Shown here piece by piece: positions 15,821 to 23,351 of a stretch of DNA of 55,514 nt; within the stretch, counting starts at the first letter, position 1; each line of letters starts with the position of its first letter. The translations under genes and the position numbers were made by a program. Source of the DNA: a virus; the IMG/VR virus record IMGVR_UViG_3300036766_001792, positions 1 through 55,514 of that record. One strand, given 5' to 3'. The notes beneath the pieces were generated by a model. It was not told the origin of the DNA and made no database searches. It was given only the letters and a program-made list of their open reading frames with translations.

Positions 15821-16480
15821 CTACTCGTACTCCCCCTCGCCGCCCGGATCCTCGCCCTCGTCCTTCATCGGCCGCACGTTGTCGTGGCCGAACTGCTCCA
15901 GCGCCGCCAGCTCCGGCGAGGCGGCGCCTATCAGCTCGGTGAACGCCTGCCCCAGCTCTGCGGCGAACGACTGCGCGTCGCCCCCACCGAGCACCAGGAC
16001 GTTCTGCGTCCCGACCATCACCGGTCCCGGCAGCGCCTTGTCGCCGAGCGCGTTGCGGAGCTTGATCTCTAGCTCGGCAAGCGCCTGTGCGAACCTGAAC
16101 GCGCGGTTTATCTCCACCGGGATGTACTCGTGCTCGATGAGAAAGCGGCGCTCCTCGGTCACGGCCGCTGCAACGTCGCCGTAGAACCTCTGGAGCCGCT
16201 CCAGCGACTCGCCGAGCAGCCCGCGCATGGTGTCGAAGGCGTCTATCATGGCCGCGGTTGTCACGTACTTGTTGCGCAGCCACAGCGCGCCCTTGGTGGC
16301 CGACCCGAAGTACATCGGCGCGCGCTTCAGCCCGTTGTTGACGCCGGCGTACGTGAGGTCGCCGTAGCCCTGGCGGTGCGCCTCGGCCACGAGGTCCTCG
16401 ATGTAGAAGCCCGCCCGCCTCATGTCAATGAGCTTGTCCCACAGCGGGTGGTCAGGCCCGAACTGCGCCTTCCTGGGCAC
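15821..16480 (-). CDS. Probable terminase small subunit
   Basis: 219 residues from GTG 16480. A GTG six bases earlier overlaps the AGGAGG ribosome site and is less likely. The N-terminal 60 residues could form an HTH-like DNA-binding unit (KLIDMRRAGFYIEDLVAEAH). The middle is helical, suited to oligomerisation. The C-terminus is acidic (DEGEDPGGEGEYE). Assignment rests on position immediately before terL and on this layout; no family signature is certain. Confidence 0.5.
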   Translation of the reverse strand: MPRKAQFGPDHPLWDKLIDMRRAGFYIEDLVAEAHRQGYGDLTYAGVNNGLKRAPMYFGSATKGALWLRNKYVTTAAMIDAFDTMRGLLGESLERLQRFYGDVAAAVTEERRFLIEHEYIPVEINRAFRFAQALAELEIKLRNALGDKALPGPVMVGTQNVLVLGGGDAQSFAAELGQAFTELIGAASPELAALEQFGHDNVRPMKDEGEDPGGEGEYE

Positions 16481-16490
16481 CTTCACCTCC

Positions 16491-16500
16491 TAGGGTCTCA
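16491..16500. repeat. TAGGGTCTCA direct repeat, copy 1
   Basis: Ten-base sequence on the plus strand just upstream of the probable small terminase gene. The second exact copy begins 97 bases away. Sites next to terS are often packaging (pac/cos) signals, but two short copies are weak evidence. Confidence 0.35.
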
Positions 16501-16587
16501 GGTTACCGGCCCGTGACTCGTGGCTACCCCTCGGGATCAGCGGCTCGAGCACGGCCACCTCGTCTCCCTCAAGTCTTCGCGCCGGAT

Positions 16588-16597
16588 TAGGGTCTCA
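16588..16597. repeat. TAGGGTCTCA direct repeat, copy 2
   Basis: Second copy of the ten-base repeat, in the non-coding stretch 16481-16639 between the terS-like gene and the 198-residue gene. Besides the repeats, nothing clear was seen in this stretch. Confidence 0.35.
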
Positions 16598-16639
16598 AGG
16601 GTAGTTTCCTACGTTGCACCCTCGCCTGGCCCCGTGCAA

Positions 16640-17236
16640 TCACGCCGGCAGGTAGCCGAGAGCGGCGTACTGCCTGACGAACCCCTCCACAAACGACAGC
16701 GGGCTCTGCATCCCGCGCTTCGCGCGCGACGGGCCGACGAAGCCGATGAGCCAGAAGGCCCCGATCGTGAACGCCATCAGCCCGCGCCAGCTAATCGGCT
16801 CGCCGTTGGAGAGTATGGCCTCGAAGCACCCGCGCACCTGGTCTCCGAACTCCGCGTCGAGGGTCGGCAGACCGGCGCCCTGCGACACGCGCGTCGCCAA
16901 CTCCCTGACCATGGCCTTCACCGTCTCGATGCTCGCCGGGCTGACTGCCTGCGCCGCGCACCCCACGCCTTTGACGAAGTCCGGGAAGTTCAGCGCCGGT
17001 TCGGCCCCCGTGTAGCTCTCGAACCAGACCTCTACCACCTCCGGCAGCGTGAACGACGCCTCGGCGTCCTTCGACAGCTCCGTGTTCGCCGCGAGGAACT
17101 GCTCCACGCCGAGTTCCGCGCGATCGTAAAAGCGCGGTATGAGCCTCTCGAGCTCGGAGTTCTCGATGGCCCTGAGCGCCACCGAGTCGAGCGGGACGCC
17201 GGACACAGCCGGCCCTAGTGTCTTCATGTCACCCAT
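16640..17236 (-). CDS. Hypothetical protein
   Basis: 198 residues from ATG 17236, with GGGGGG five bases upstream. It is helical throughout. A hydrophobic segment near the C-terminus (RGLMAFTIGAFWLIGFVG) could be membrane-associated or a buried helix. No family recognised. It lies just upstream of the packaging genes. Confidence 0.6.
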   Translation of the reverse strand: MGDMKTLGPAVSGVPLDSVALRAIENSELERLIPRFYDRAELGVEQFLAANTELSKDAEASFTLPEVVEVWFESYTGAEPALNFPDFVKGVGCAAQAVSPASIETVKAMVRELATRVSQGAGLPTLDAEFGDQVRGCFEAILSNGEPISWRGLMAFTIGAFWLIGFVGPSRAKRGMQSPLSFVEGFVRQYAALGYLPA

Positions 17237-17245
17237 GATTCCCCC

Positions 17246-17728
17246 CTACGTGAGAGTCTTGCCGATGTTGCCGAGCATGCGCTGCGTGAACGAGTCCATG
17301 GACTCGCCGCCGGCGGCCGGCATCGTGGAGTCCCGCCGGATCTTCTCGACGTCGGCTGGCCCGGTCGTCGGCTCGGTGATCTGTATCGCCCGCTGGATCG
17401 GCGGGGTCCACTCGCGCTCGCCCGCGCCCTCCTCGATCGGCGGCAACGGCCCGTCCTGCTCAGCCTTCTCGACCCCCGTCGTCTCGAGTCCCCCGCTGGT
17501 GGCGAGGCGGTTGAATGGCAGCAGGTCCGGCACGGAGACGCCGTACTCCGACTGGAGGTACCGCCTGATGTTGTCGGCCTGCTCGAGCGCACTGGTCAGC
17601 CTGTCCAGCTGCTCGATGATCTCGCTCTTCAGGATCTCCCATGCCGCGACCGAGTCAACGAGGCTTGGCCCCGGCGGGCCGCCGGCTGACTTCTTGTCGC
17701 GCGGCGTCACTTCCTCTTCGTCACTCAT
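17246..17728 (-). CDS. Hypothetical protein with coiled coil
   Basis: 160 residues from ATG 17728. The first 25 residues are charged and disordered. A coiled-coil segment follows (AAWEILKSEIIEQLDRLTSA, about 28-60). The rest is Pro, Glu and Thr-rich, low-complexity. No catalytic pattern. It lies in the operon leading to terminase. Confidence 0.55.
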   Translation of the reverse strand: MSDEEEVTPRDKKSAGGPPGPSLVDSVAAWEILKSEIIEQLDRLTSALEQADNIRRYLQSEYGVSVPDLLPFNRLATSGGLETTGVEKAEQDGPLPPIEEGAGEREWTPPIQRAIQITEPTTGPADVEKIRRDSTMPAAGGESMDSFTQRMLGNIGKTLT

Positions 17729-17776
17729 TGCGCAATCCCCCTATCCATGATAGCCCGCTAACCGCGGACCCAAAGC

Positions 17777-18058
17777 CTATCCGTGAGGCATCTTCCCGCA
17801 CGGCATGTCAACGATGGCCGCCTGCGCCGGGTCAACGCACCGCTTCTGCACGCCCAGCTTCGTCTTGGTGGCCAAGCACGGGCAGTCCGCGCATATCAGA
17901 TCGTCCCACCTCGTGCAGCGCGATGCGCATCCGTTTATCGCCAGCGGGCAGGAGTCGCAGTCATCGGAGCAGATCACGTGCCGACGCCACCGCGACGGAA
18001 CCGTCACGTGCGCCCCCTTCCTGAACCACTCCCTCGACTGCGGCCCACCGCTGCCCAT
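17777..18058 (-). CDS. Cysteine-rich small protein
   Basis: 93 residues if started at ATG 18058. A GTG at 18007 has a better ribosome site (AAGGGGG, five bases) and fits a promoter-like TATTAT at 18062-18067, giving 76 residues. Ten cysteines are present in clusters CSDDCDSC, CASRC, CADCPC, then KRC and PCG. The spacing suggests binding of zinc or an iron-sulfur cluster. No family recognised. Confidence 0.55.
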   Translation of the reverse strand: MGSGGPQSREWFRKGAHVTVPSRWRRHVICSDDCDSCPLAINGCASRCTRWDDLICADCPCLATKTKLGVQKRCVDPAQAAIVDMPCGKMPHG

Positions 18059-18594
18059 TAGATAATACCGGTCCTGGCCTCGGACTCGCGCCTCGATTGC
18101 TCACGCGACAGCGTCGTCAGGTGCGCCTCGTAAATGGCCAGCTGATTCTTCAGCCTGCCGACCCGCGCCTCCCTCTCGATGATGGCGCGCGTCAGGCGCT
18201 TCAGGTCCTCGTTCTCCATGATGGCGACCGACCGCAGTATCTCCTTCACGGCCCGCTTCTCCTTCGCGCGCTGCGCCTCGTCCATCGCCCTGCCGAGCAG
18301 CATGTCGTAGACGGCCTTGAACGCGTCTAGCTCGACCTCCTCCTTGCCAGTCAGCCACAACGTGTAGCCGTGGTAGGCCGACAGCATCAGCCGCAGCCCG
18401 CCGAGCTTCTCGCTCCCGAGGGACCGCGCATCGGTCGGGAAGTCGTACTCCATGCCGAGCCCCGTCGGCCGCTTCGGCGCCGGAAGCCCGTGCTCCTGTA
18501 TGAACTCCTCGGCCTTCCCGGTCGCTACTTGCCAGGTCCAGGGGTCTTCAGCTGGATCCCGAGCCTCTTGAACTGCTTCTTTACCGTCTCCCAT
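18058..18594 (-). CDS. Hypothetical coiled-coil protein
   Basis: 178 residues from ATG 18594, inside the 3' end of the nuclease gene (70-base overlap). No better start was seen. The C-terminal 100 residues are long charged helices (LLGRAMDEAQRAKEKRAVKE, EREARVGRLKNQLAIYEAHL). The N-terminus is less ordered. Function unknown. A partner of the preceding nuclease is possible from the overlap. Confidence 0.55.
   Translation of the reverse strand: MGDGKEAVQEARDPAEDPWTWQVATGKAEEFIQEHGLPAPKRPTGLGMEYDFPTDARSLGSEKLGGLRLMLSAYHGYTLWLTGKEEVELDAFKAVYDMLLGRAMDEAQRAKEKRAVKEILRSVAIMENEDLKRLTRAIIEREARVGRLKNQLAIYEAHLTTLSREQSRRESEARTGII
18062..18067 (-). promoter_or_regulatory. Promoter-like TATTAT element
   Basis: The minus strand reads GACCGGTATTATCTAATGG. 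The box lies a few bases before an ATG and about 50 bases before the better-placed GTG of the cysteine-rich gene. It fits the GGTATNATA set. Confidence 0.35.
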
Positions 18595-19367
18595 ATCCCT
18601 GCCTCCCCGTCACTCAACAGGTCGCATACGCCGTCGTGGTCGCACCACTTGCAGCCCCGGTCGCCCTTCGGGAACGAGCGCGCCAGCAGCTCGCCGCCGA
18701 GTATCGCGTCCTGCGCCGCCACGGCCGCCCGCCGCGCCTCCGCGATGTGCTCCGGCGTCGGCTCGACGTAGATTATCCTGAAGTCCTGGTCGTCGGTGTT
18801 CTCTATCAGGAAGAACTTCTCGCCGAACTTTCGGCCGTTGTAGTCGCCATTGACCGAGTACCAGACGAACTGCAGGAACCACTCGCGGTCCCAGGCGTAC
18901 ATGAGCTTCGCGTTGGCGATGCGGTCCGCGGTCGGCCGCGGCAGCGCGGCGAACTTCCGCGAGTTGGTCGTCTTGATCTCCCCGACCGACAGGGCGCCGG
19001 TCGCCGGATTCTGCAAGATCAGGTCTATCTTCCCGCTCACCGTCGGATCGATGCCCCTCAGCGGCCACTCCTTGGCCACGAGGATCCGCATCTCGGAGAA
19101 GTACCGCTGCCACCGCTTGTGGGCGTCCGTCCCGTTGTCCATCCGGCGGCGGTTGCGCGACTTTACCACGCCGCGGTGGCCGAGCATCCACAGCTCTATG
19201 GCCAGCGCGCAGGGCGGACCGGATCCGCTGGGGTGGATCGTGTAGTCCGGCTGGACCCACCGCTCGGGGGACTTGGTCGCGAAGTAGTTGTCCACCACCC
19301 GGCTGAGCCAGTCATCCGAACCCAGCTGCCGCAGCAGCCTGCCGATGCCCCCGCCCTTTGTTGCCAT
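18525..19367 (-). CDS. Cas4/RecB-type PD-(D/E)XK nuclease
   Basis: 280 residues from ATG 19367, with GGAGG four bases upstream. It begins with PSGSGPPCALAIELW (first cysteine near 53), then RRMDNGTDAHKRWQRYF, the nuclease core SGKIDLIL with VGEIKTTNS (D, E and K of the active site, about 112-133), and CKWCDHDGVC near 238-247. One early cysteine plus three late ones is the Cas4/AddB iron-sulfur arrangement. Such enzymes are 5'-3' exonucleases used in recombination or DNA processing. It lies between recombination and packaging genes. Confidence 0.82.
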   Translation of the reverse strand: MATKGGGIGRLLRQLGSDDWLSRVVDNYFATKSPERWVQPDYTIHPSGSGPPCALAIELWMLGHRGVVKSRNRRRMDNGTDAHKRWQRYFSEMRILVAKEWPLRGIDPTVSGKIDLILQNPATGALSVGEIKTTNSRKFAALPRPTADRIANAKLMYAWDREWFLQFVWYSVNGDYNGRKFGEKFFLIENTDDQDFRIIYVEPTPEHIAEARRAAVAAQDAILGGELLARSFPKGDRGCKWCDHDGVCDLLSDGEAGIWETVKKQFKRLGIQLKTPGPGK

Positions 19368-19378
19368 CCGGCCTCCCT

Positions 19379-19828
19379 CTATACGCTGCCCGCCAGGACC
19401 TCGAGCACCGTCTCTGCGTCCTCGAGCGACTCGACGATGACGCTGGCCGACTGCTCGACGAACGCGTGGCTGTGCAGCTTGTCGTCGTGCGCCATGACGA
19501 CGAGCACGAACTTCCCGAGCATGTATCCCCAGGCGAGCTCGAACATCGTCCCGATGCTTACGCGCTCGGCGCCCAGCAGGTTGGCCAGCACGACATCGGC
19601 GCGCTCGACGTCGAACGAGTCCCGGCGCACGAGCGCCTTGTCGGTCGATGTCGGGTTATCGTACCCGTGCGTCCGCAATCGCCTGATGCGCGACAGGAAC
19701 TCCTTGCCGCGCATCGGACTGTACACGTTGTACCCAAGCTCGAGCGCCCGCTCGGCGAACTTCTTGCGCCAGTCGGTCGCCCCCTTGTACGTGCAGCCCG
19801 CTATCGGGCCCGCCAAATAGATGTTCAT
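19379..19828 (-). CDS. Nucleoside deoxyribosyltransferase-like protein
   Basis: 149 residues from ATG 19828, with GAGGAG eight bases upstream. MNIYLAGPIAG at the start, RRDSFDVERADVVLANLLGA (about 68-87) and GTMFELAWGYML (about 93-104, with the family Glu) match the nucleoside 2-deoxyribosyltransferase fold. Enzymes here cut or swap the base of deoxynucleosides or nucleotides. It could serve base modification or salvage with the nearby thymidylate-type genes. It could also be a DNPH1-like hydrolase. Confidence 0.75.
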   Translation of the reverse strand: MNIYLAGPIAGCTYKGATDWRKKFAERALELGYNVYSPMRGKEFLSRIRRLRTHGYDNPTSTDKALVRRDSFDVERADVVLANLLGAERVSIGTMFELAWGYMLGKFVLVVMAHDDKLHSHAFVEQSASVIVESLEDAETVLEVLAGSV

Positions 19829-20106
19829 GACAGAAACTCCTCGGGATAGGCATTCCCATTCTCGGCTATCTTCTTGTCCTCGTATGGATGCTGCACGAGC
19901 CTCTGGAACTCGTCCTTGGCGTTCTCCAGCGCGCCGACGATGTCGTTGCAAGTCCGGTAGCGCAGGCCGTGCTTCGCGAGGTACCCGATGATGACCTCCG
20001 TCAACGCCCAATTGAGCCCGCCCGATTCCTCGGATCCCTCGCCGTTCCTGCGCCCCTCCTGGCGCGGGTCTATGTCGTCGCGCTGCTTCTGTGCGATGTG
20101 CGGCAC
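19825..20106 (-). CDS. Conserved phage protein, DUF6899-like
   Basis: 93 residues from GTG 20106, with GGGGAGGGGG upstream. The C-terminal part reads LNWALTEVIIGYLAKHGLRY, NDIVGALENAKDEF and PYEDKKIAENGNAY. This is a pattern I recognise from a widespread small phage protein family (recollection, not a search), often found near thymidylate synthesis genes. Function is not known. It overlaps the deoxyribosyltransferase-like gene by four bases. Confidence 0.72.
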   Translation of the reverse strand: MPHIAQKQRDDIDPRQEGRRNGEGSEESGGLNWALTEVIIGYLAKHGLRYRTCNDIVGALENAKDEFQRLVQHPYEDKKIAENGNAYPEEFLS

Positions 20107-20108
20107 GC

Positions 20109-20990
20109 CTATACCCCCTCCCCTTTTAGCATCTCCCTGATGGCGGCCTCGAAGAACGCCGGCCACCGCTCGAAGATCTTCGGGACGTTGAGCATCAGTA
20201 CGTACTCTGCTTTCAAGCCGCACCGGTACGCCGAAAGCACGAGGGTCGCATACATCTGCAGTTCCTCGAGCGTCGCGCCCTCCGGCATCGGCGCGTCGTA
20301 GTCTGGCCACCTTCCGCCGTACTGCTCCGCGATCCTGGCGGCCTTCTCGTGGTTGGTGTCGTAGAGGTGCAGCGACCCGGCCACGTGCGTGTACTGCCCG
20401 AGTCTCAGCCCCAAGTCGGTGGCGAGCGCCTCCTGCAGCACCGTGAACATCACGACGTCATACGGCCACCCCAGCCAGACGTCGTTGGACCTCATGTAGG
20501 TGATGAGCTCGAGCGCGCCGTCCCGCACCATGAAGTGCAGGCTGACTGTGCATGGCACGTCGCGCGACTCGCGGTGGTCGACCGGTCCGAAGATCGTGAT
20601 GACGGCCTGCCTGGTGTCCGGGTCGCGCCTCAGCAGATCCCTGACGTACGGCAGTTGCGGGCCGACGCGCGGGCCGTATGCGCCGTCGAGCTCGCCCGTC
20701 TCCTGGTTGACGAAGCCTGCGTATTGCGGCGCCGCTTTCACCAGCAGTCCCGGGTCGCTTACGCCGGCCAGGAGCATCAGCGCCTCGAGGTAGCCGAGCA
20801 GCTTAGACAGCTTGCGCTCCGGCACCTGGATCCACCTCGCGCGCGGATTCTCCAAGACGAGGGTCGCCGGTCGCAGCTCGACCGTACCAATCCCGCGTGG
20901 GCTCACCCTCTCGCCGCGCTCGACCAACGCCGCGAGAGCCCTGAGCCAGAGCTGCGTAGCGTCGGAGCCTACGAAAGTCTCAGGTTTCAC
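20109..20990 (-). CDS. Thymidylate synthase-family enzyme
   Basis: 293 residues from GTG 20990, with GAGGG five bases upstream. It shows the ThyA-type fold: DGAYGPRVGPQLPYV (about 103-117), DTRQAVITIFGP, SRDVPCTVSLHF with the catalytic Cys (about 147), then RSNDVWLGWPYDVVMF and the substrate-binding HVAGSLHLYDTNH. ThyA-family enzymes methylate dUMP, and phage relatives hydroxymethylate dUMP or dCMP. Sequence alone does not separate these. Asn in RSND and the neighbouring kinase and dUTPase leave a modified-pyrimidine pathway open. Confidence 0.82.
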   Translation of the reverse strand: MKPETFVGSDATQLWLRALAALVERGERVSPRGIGTVELRPATLVLENPRARWIQVPERKLSKLLGYLEALMLLAGVSDPGLLVKAAPQYAGFVNQETGELDGAYGPRVGPQLPYVRDLLRRDPDTRQAVITIFGPVDHRESRDVPCTVSLHFMVRDGALELITYMRSNDVWLGWPYDVVMFTVLQEALATDLGLRLGQYTHVAGSLHLYDTNHEKAARIAEQYGGRWPDYDAPMPEGATLEELQMYATLVLSAYRCGLKAEYVLMLNVPKIFERWPAFFEAAIREMLKGEGV

Positions 20991-20992
20991 GC

Positions 20993-22054
20993 CTACCCTC
21001 CCTCATGGTTGACTATGCCGCAGAAGCCGCATTGCCCCTCTTCCCACGGCCGGGCGCCGCTGATGGCAGCACCATACCTGGCGACGTCCTTGTAGTGGGA
21101 CCGCCGCACGTGCGACAGGCTCGGCACCATCCTGTAGCCGTATGCCGCCTCGACACTCGACAACTCGGCCGCCGCGTTCCGCCCGAGCGCGACCACGTCG
21201 AGTCCCAGCCTCGACGACGGCGACAGCAGCTTGTCCGGCAGATCCAGCGAATATGTGGCCAGAGTCCGCTCGTCGCCCTGCACCGAGTTAAACAGGCAGA
21301 TGTCGCCGAGCTTGAGCCCGGCGGCCTTCAGCGCCATATACAGATACCGGTCCGACTCCGCGTCCAGCGCGAGGCCGGTCGACCGCCTGCTGACCCGCTC
21401 CATGAAGCGCTGCCCGCGGCCCCTTGCCAGGGCGCGCCCGTACCAGTGCGGCCTGTCCGCGACCAGCACCAGGCTGGGGTCAACCGTGTTGCCGAGGGCG
21501 TCGAACTCCGGCAGGCCGGACCGCCTCCTGTGCATGCTGTAGAGCATGGACTCGGCGTAAGCCGCGGCGGCATCGAAGACGTGGCCGCAGCTCGTGTAGT
21601 CGTACCGCACGGACAGCAGCTCGGTCGTCTTGATCTTCTCCTCGTAGAGGCGTCTGACCTCCGCCCGCTTGCCGGGGTCCTCGTAGATCACCGCGTCCGC
21701 GTTGTTGGGTCCGCGCGCGAGGTTGCGGTCCACGACTTCTGGCGGGACCGTGCAGTGGACGAGTAGCGCGCCATGCGCCCAGAGGAAACCCTCGAGCAGC
21801 CACTCCTCGAACTCCGTCAAATCTGGCGTGTTGCGGAAAGCGAGCCCGTAGCAGTAGCTCCCGAGGTGCAGCCTGTCGACCACGGCCGGCCCCTCGACGG
21901 ATCGCAGCGTCTGGAGGTAGTACTCGAGCGCCGGCCTGTCCGGCGGCCCACAATGCGCGTAGCTGGCGCCAGTCCGCCTCATGATCTCCTCGGCCAGCGT
22001 CGTCTTGCCGGTCCCGTCAGCCCCCTCGAGCACGATGTAAGGCCCGTATCTCAC
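20993..22054 (-). CDS. dNMP (thymidylate-like) kinase fused to UDG-like domain
   Basis: 353 residues from GTG 22054, overlapping the upstream stop as GTGA. Residues 1-180 are a P-loop kinase: GADGTGKTT (11-19), VVDRLHLG with the DR motif, and a LID-like RNLARGPNNADAV. Residues about 195-345 look like the uracil-DNA-glycosylase fold: VLVADRPHWYG in place of the GEaPG strand, DICLFNSVQGDE, VVALGRNAAAEL, and VPSLSHVRR in the HPS position. Catalytic residues of typical UDGs are not clearly kept. It would phosphorylate dTMP or a modified dNMP. The second domain's role is unknown. Confidence 0.75.
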   Translation of the reverse strand: MRYGPYIVLEGADGTGKTTLAEEIMRRTGASYAHCGPPDRPALEYYLQTLRSVEGPAVVDRLHLGSYCYGLAFRNTPDLTEFEEWLLEGFLWAHGALLVHCTVPPEVVDRNLARGPNNADAVIYEDPGKRAEVRRLYEEKIKTTELLSVRYDYTSCGHVFDAAAAYAESMLYSMHRRRSGLPEFDALGNTVDPSLVLVADRPHWYGRALARGRGQRFMERVSRRSTGLALDAESDRYLYMALKAAGLKLGDICLFNSVQGDERTLATYSLDLPDKLLSPSSRLGLDVVALGRNAAAELSSVEAAYGYRMVPSLSHVRRSHYKDVARYGAAISGARPWEEGQCGFCGIVNHEGG

Positions 22055-22356
22055 GCGTTCCCTCCTACATTATGATACCCGCGCGGCCCGCTGAGCAGCT
22101 CGTATCCCCTGTGCCCGCCGGACACCAGTCGCCGAAGCAGAATCTTCGTGCGCCGGTTCGTGGCCAGGCGGAGGACGACGGCATGCGTCATGCCCCGCAG
22201 CGGCCGATCGTCCCGGAAATAGGCCCAGGCCGGCTCGTCGGCGTAGCCGAACCCCACGACCTCGAACTCGCCCTTGCCGTAGCCGCGGTCGTCATTGTCC
22301 CGCCACACCTGGCCGCGCCTGACATCGGTATCGCGGTAGATGCTGGGCTCACCCAT
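22051..22356 (-). CDS. Conserved small phage protein
   Basis: 101 residues from ATG 22356, with AGGAGG ten bases upstream. It opens with YRDTDVRRGQVWRDNDDRG, a pattern common at the start of small phage proteins of unknown function, and looks like a beta barrel. It ends in RGYHNVGGNA. It lies between the dUTPase and kinase genes and overlaps both. Confidence 0.6.
   Translation of the reverse strand: MGEPSIYRDTDVRRGQVWRDNDDRGYGKGEFEVVGFGYADEPAWAYFRDDRPLRGMTHAVVLRLATNRRTKILLRRLVSGGHRGYELLSGPRGYHNVGGNA
22072..22077 (-). promoter_or_regulatory. Promoter-like TATCAT element
   Basis: The minus strand reads GGGTATCATAATGTAGGAGG, about 20 bases before the kinase GTG. It lies inside the 3' end of the previous gene. 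It fits the GGTATNATA set but the coding context makes it weaker. Confidence 0.25.
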
Positions 22357-22814
22357 CAGTACCCGTCCTCCTGTCGCTTCTTGTTGACGGCGGCCTTCGC
22401 GAGATAGAGCGCGCCCAGGTCGTACTCCGACTCCACCTCAATGATCAGGAGCGCCTCCAGCAGGAAGTGCAGGATGTCGACCAGCTCCTCGATGACGCCG
22501 GCCTCCTCCTCGTCGGTTAGCTCGCGGCCGTAGTCGCCCTTCCACCGCTTCCACGGCAGCCATGCCTTCAGCTCCGACGCCTCCATCATGATAGCGTCGG
22601 CCATCTCGACGAGTCGCAGCGATGCCGGAAGATCCGACTCGCCCAGCCGCTCCTGTATCGCGTCGAGGACGCTCCGCTGCTCGTCGAGTATGATCTGCAG
22701 AACCCCGTCCCTCGGTGGCCACACGGCGTGCGCGCCCTGCAGCCTGTGCTTGAGCAGCATCAGCCCGCCGTCGTAGTCGAGCTCCCCATGACTCTCCCTC
22801 AACCGGTCACCCAT
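22356..22814 (-). CDS. All-alpha dimeric dUTPase/NTP pyrophosphohydrolase
   Basis: 152 residues from ATG 22814. The metal motif MEASELKAWLPWKRWKG (about 76-92), EELVDILHFLLEAL (about 108-121), and the end YLAKAAVNKKRQEDGY (about 137-152) match the dimeric dUTPase family of the MazG-like fold. It hydrolyses dUTP (or dCTP in some members) to the monophosphate. This lowers uracil in DNA and supplies dUMP for the thymidylate-type synthase encoded nearby. Confidence 0.88.
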   Translation of the reverse strand: MGDRLRESHGELDYDGGLMLLKHRLQGAHAVWPPRDGVLQIILDEQRSVLDAIQERLGESDLPASLRLVEMADAIMMEASELKAWLPWKRWKGDYGRELTDEEEAGVIEELVDILHFLLEALLIIEVESEYDLGALYLAKAAVNKKRQEDGY

Positions 22815-23185
22815 CTGCCGCGTGCCCTCCTCTCCTCCGTGTCCTCCGAATGCGAATCGACGAACTCGTGTATCCGCATGTTCAAAGCAGGTCTATTGGC
22901 CGCCTTGAGCTCCAGCTCGCTGACCCGCAGGATCGGGATCCCGGCGTTGACCAGTATCCAGATGTCCCGCTCGGCGTCGCGCTTCCGCTTCCGCGGCCCT
23001 GCGTGCGCCGCCTTGCCGTCTGCCTCCAGGCCGACCCAGAGCTCGTCCACCAGGACGTCGAGCACGTACCACCCGACCCTGACCTCGGCCCGCACCTCCA
23101 GCCCCATACCCCTCAGCAGGTCCATGAGGCGCCTGTGCGGCCGCGTCAGCGCAGTCTGCGGCGGCTCACGGTCCCAGACGGGCAT
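22799..23185 (-). CDS. Vsr-fold/DUF559-like endonuclease
   Basis: 128 residues from ATG 23185. It has the short Vsr/DUF559 fold: GLEVRAEVRVGWYVLDVLVD (core Asp near residue 43), LWVGLEADGKAAH (about 49-61), and ERDIWILVNAGIPILRVSELEL (about 71-92). Proteins of this type act as nicking or homing endonucleases. It overlaps the dUTPase start by 16 bases. Whether it is a homing enzyme or part of DNA metabolism cannot be told from sequence. Confidence 0.7.
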   Translation of the reverse strand: MPVWDREPPQTALTRPHRRLMDLLRGMGLEVRAEVRVGWYVLDVLVDELWVGLEADGKAAHAGPRKRKRDAERDIWILVNAGIPILRVSELELKAANRPALNMRIHEFVDSHSEDTEERRARGRWVTG

Positions 23186-23351
23186 CCTCCGCCTTCGGGT
23201 GCTGCTTTCCCTGCCGCCGCTTGCCGGCCTTGTTCTTGCCGCGCGTCAGGATGCGCGGGATCTCGTCCACATAGAGGAGGCACTCGCCGCGCTCCACGTG
23301 GTCGCCGCGCCCGCCCTCGCGCTTCAGGATGATGGTCAACTTCTGTCGCAT
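23166..23351 (-). CDS. Small hypothetical protein
   Basis: 61 residues from ATG 23351, overlapping the RecA stop (TGATG), with GGAG five bases upstream. It is basic with a short beta start (KLTIILKREGG) and GKNKAGKRRQGKQ near the end. It overlaps the downstream nuclease by 20 bases. Function unknown. Confidence 0.45.
   Translation of the reverse strand: MRQKLTIILKREGGRGDHVERGECLLYVDEIPRILTRGKNKAGKRRQGKQHPKAEDARLGP

Noticed and set aside
14153-16072. Long open frame on the plus strand opposite terminase
   Set aside because: Shadow frame opposite a confirmed terminase; composition is biased and no domain is visible.
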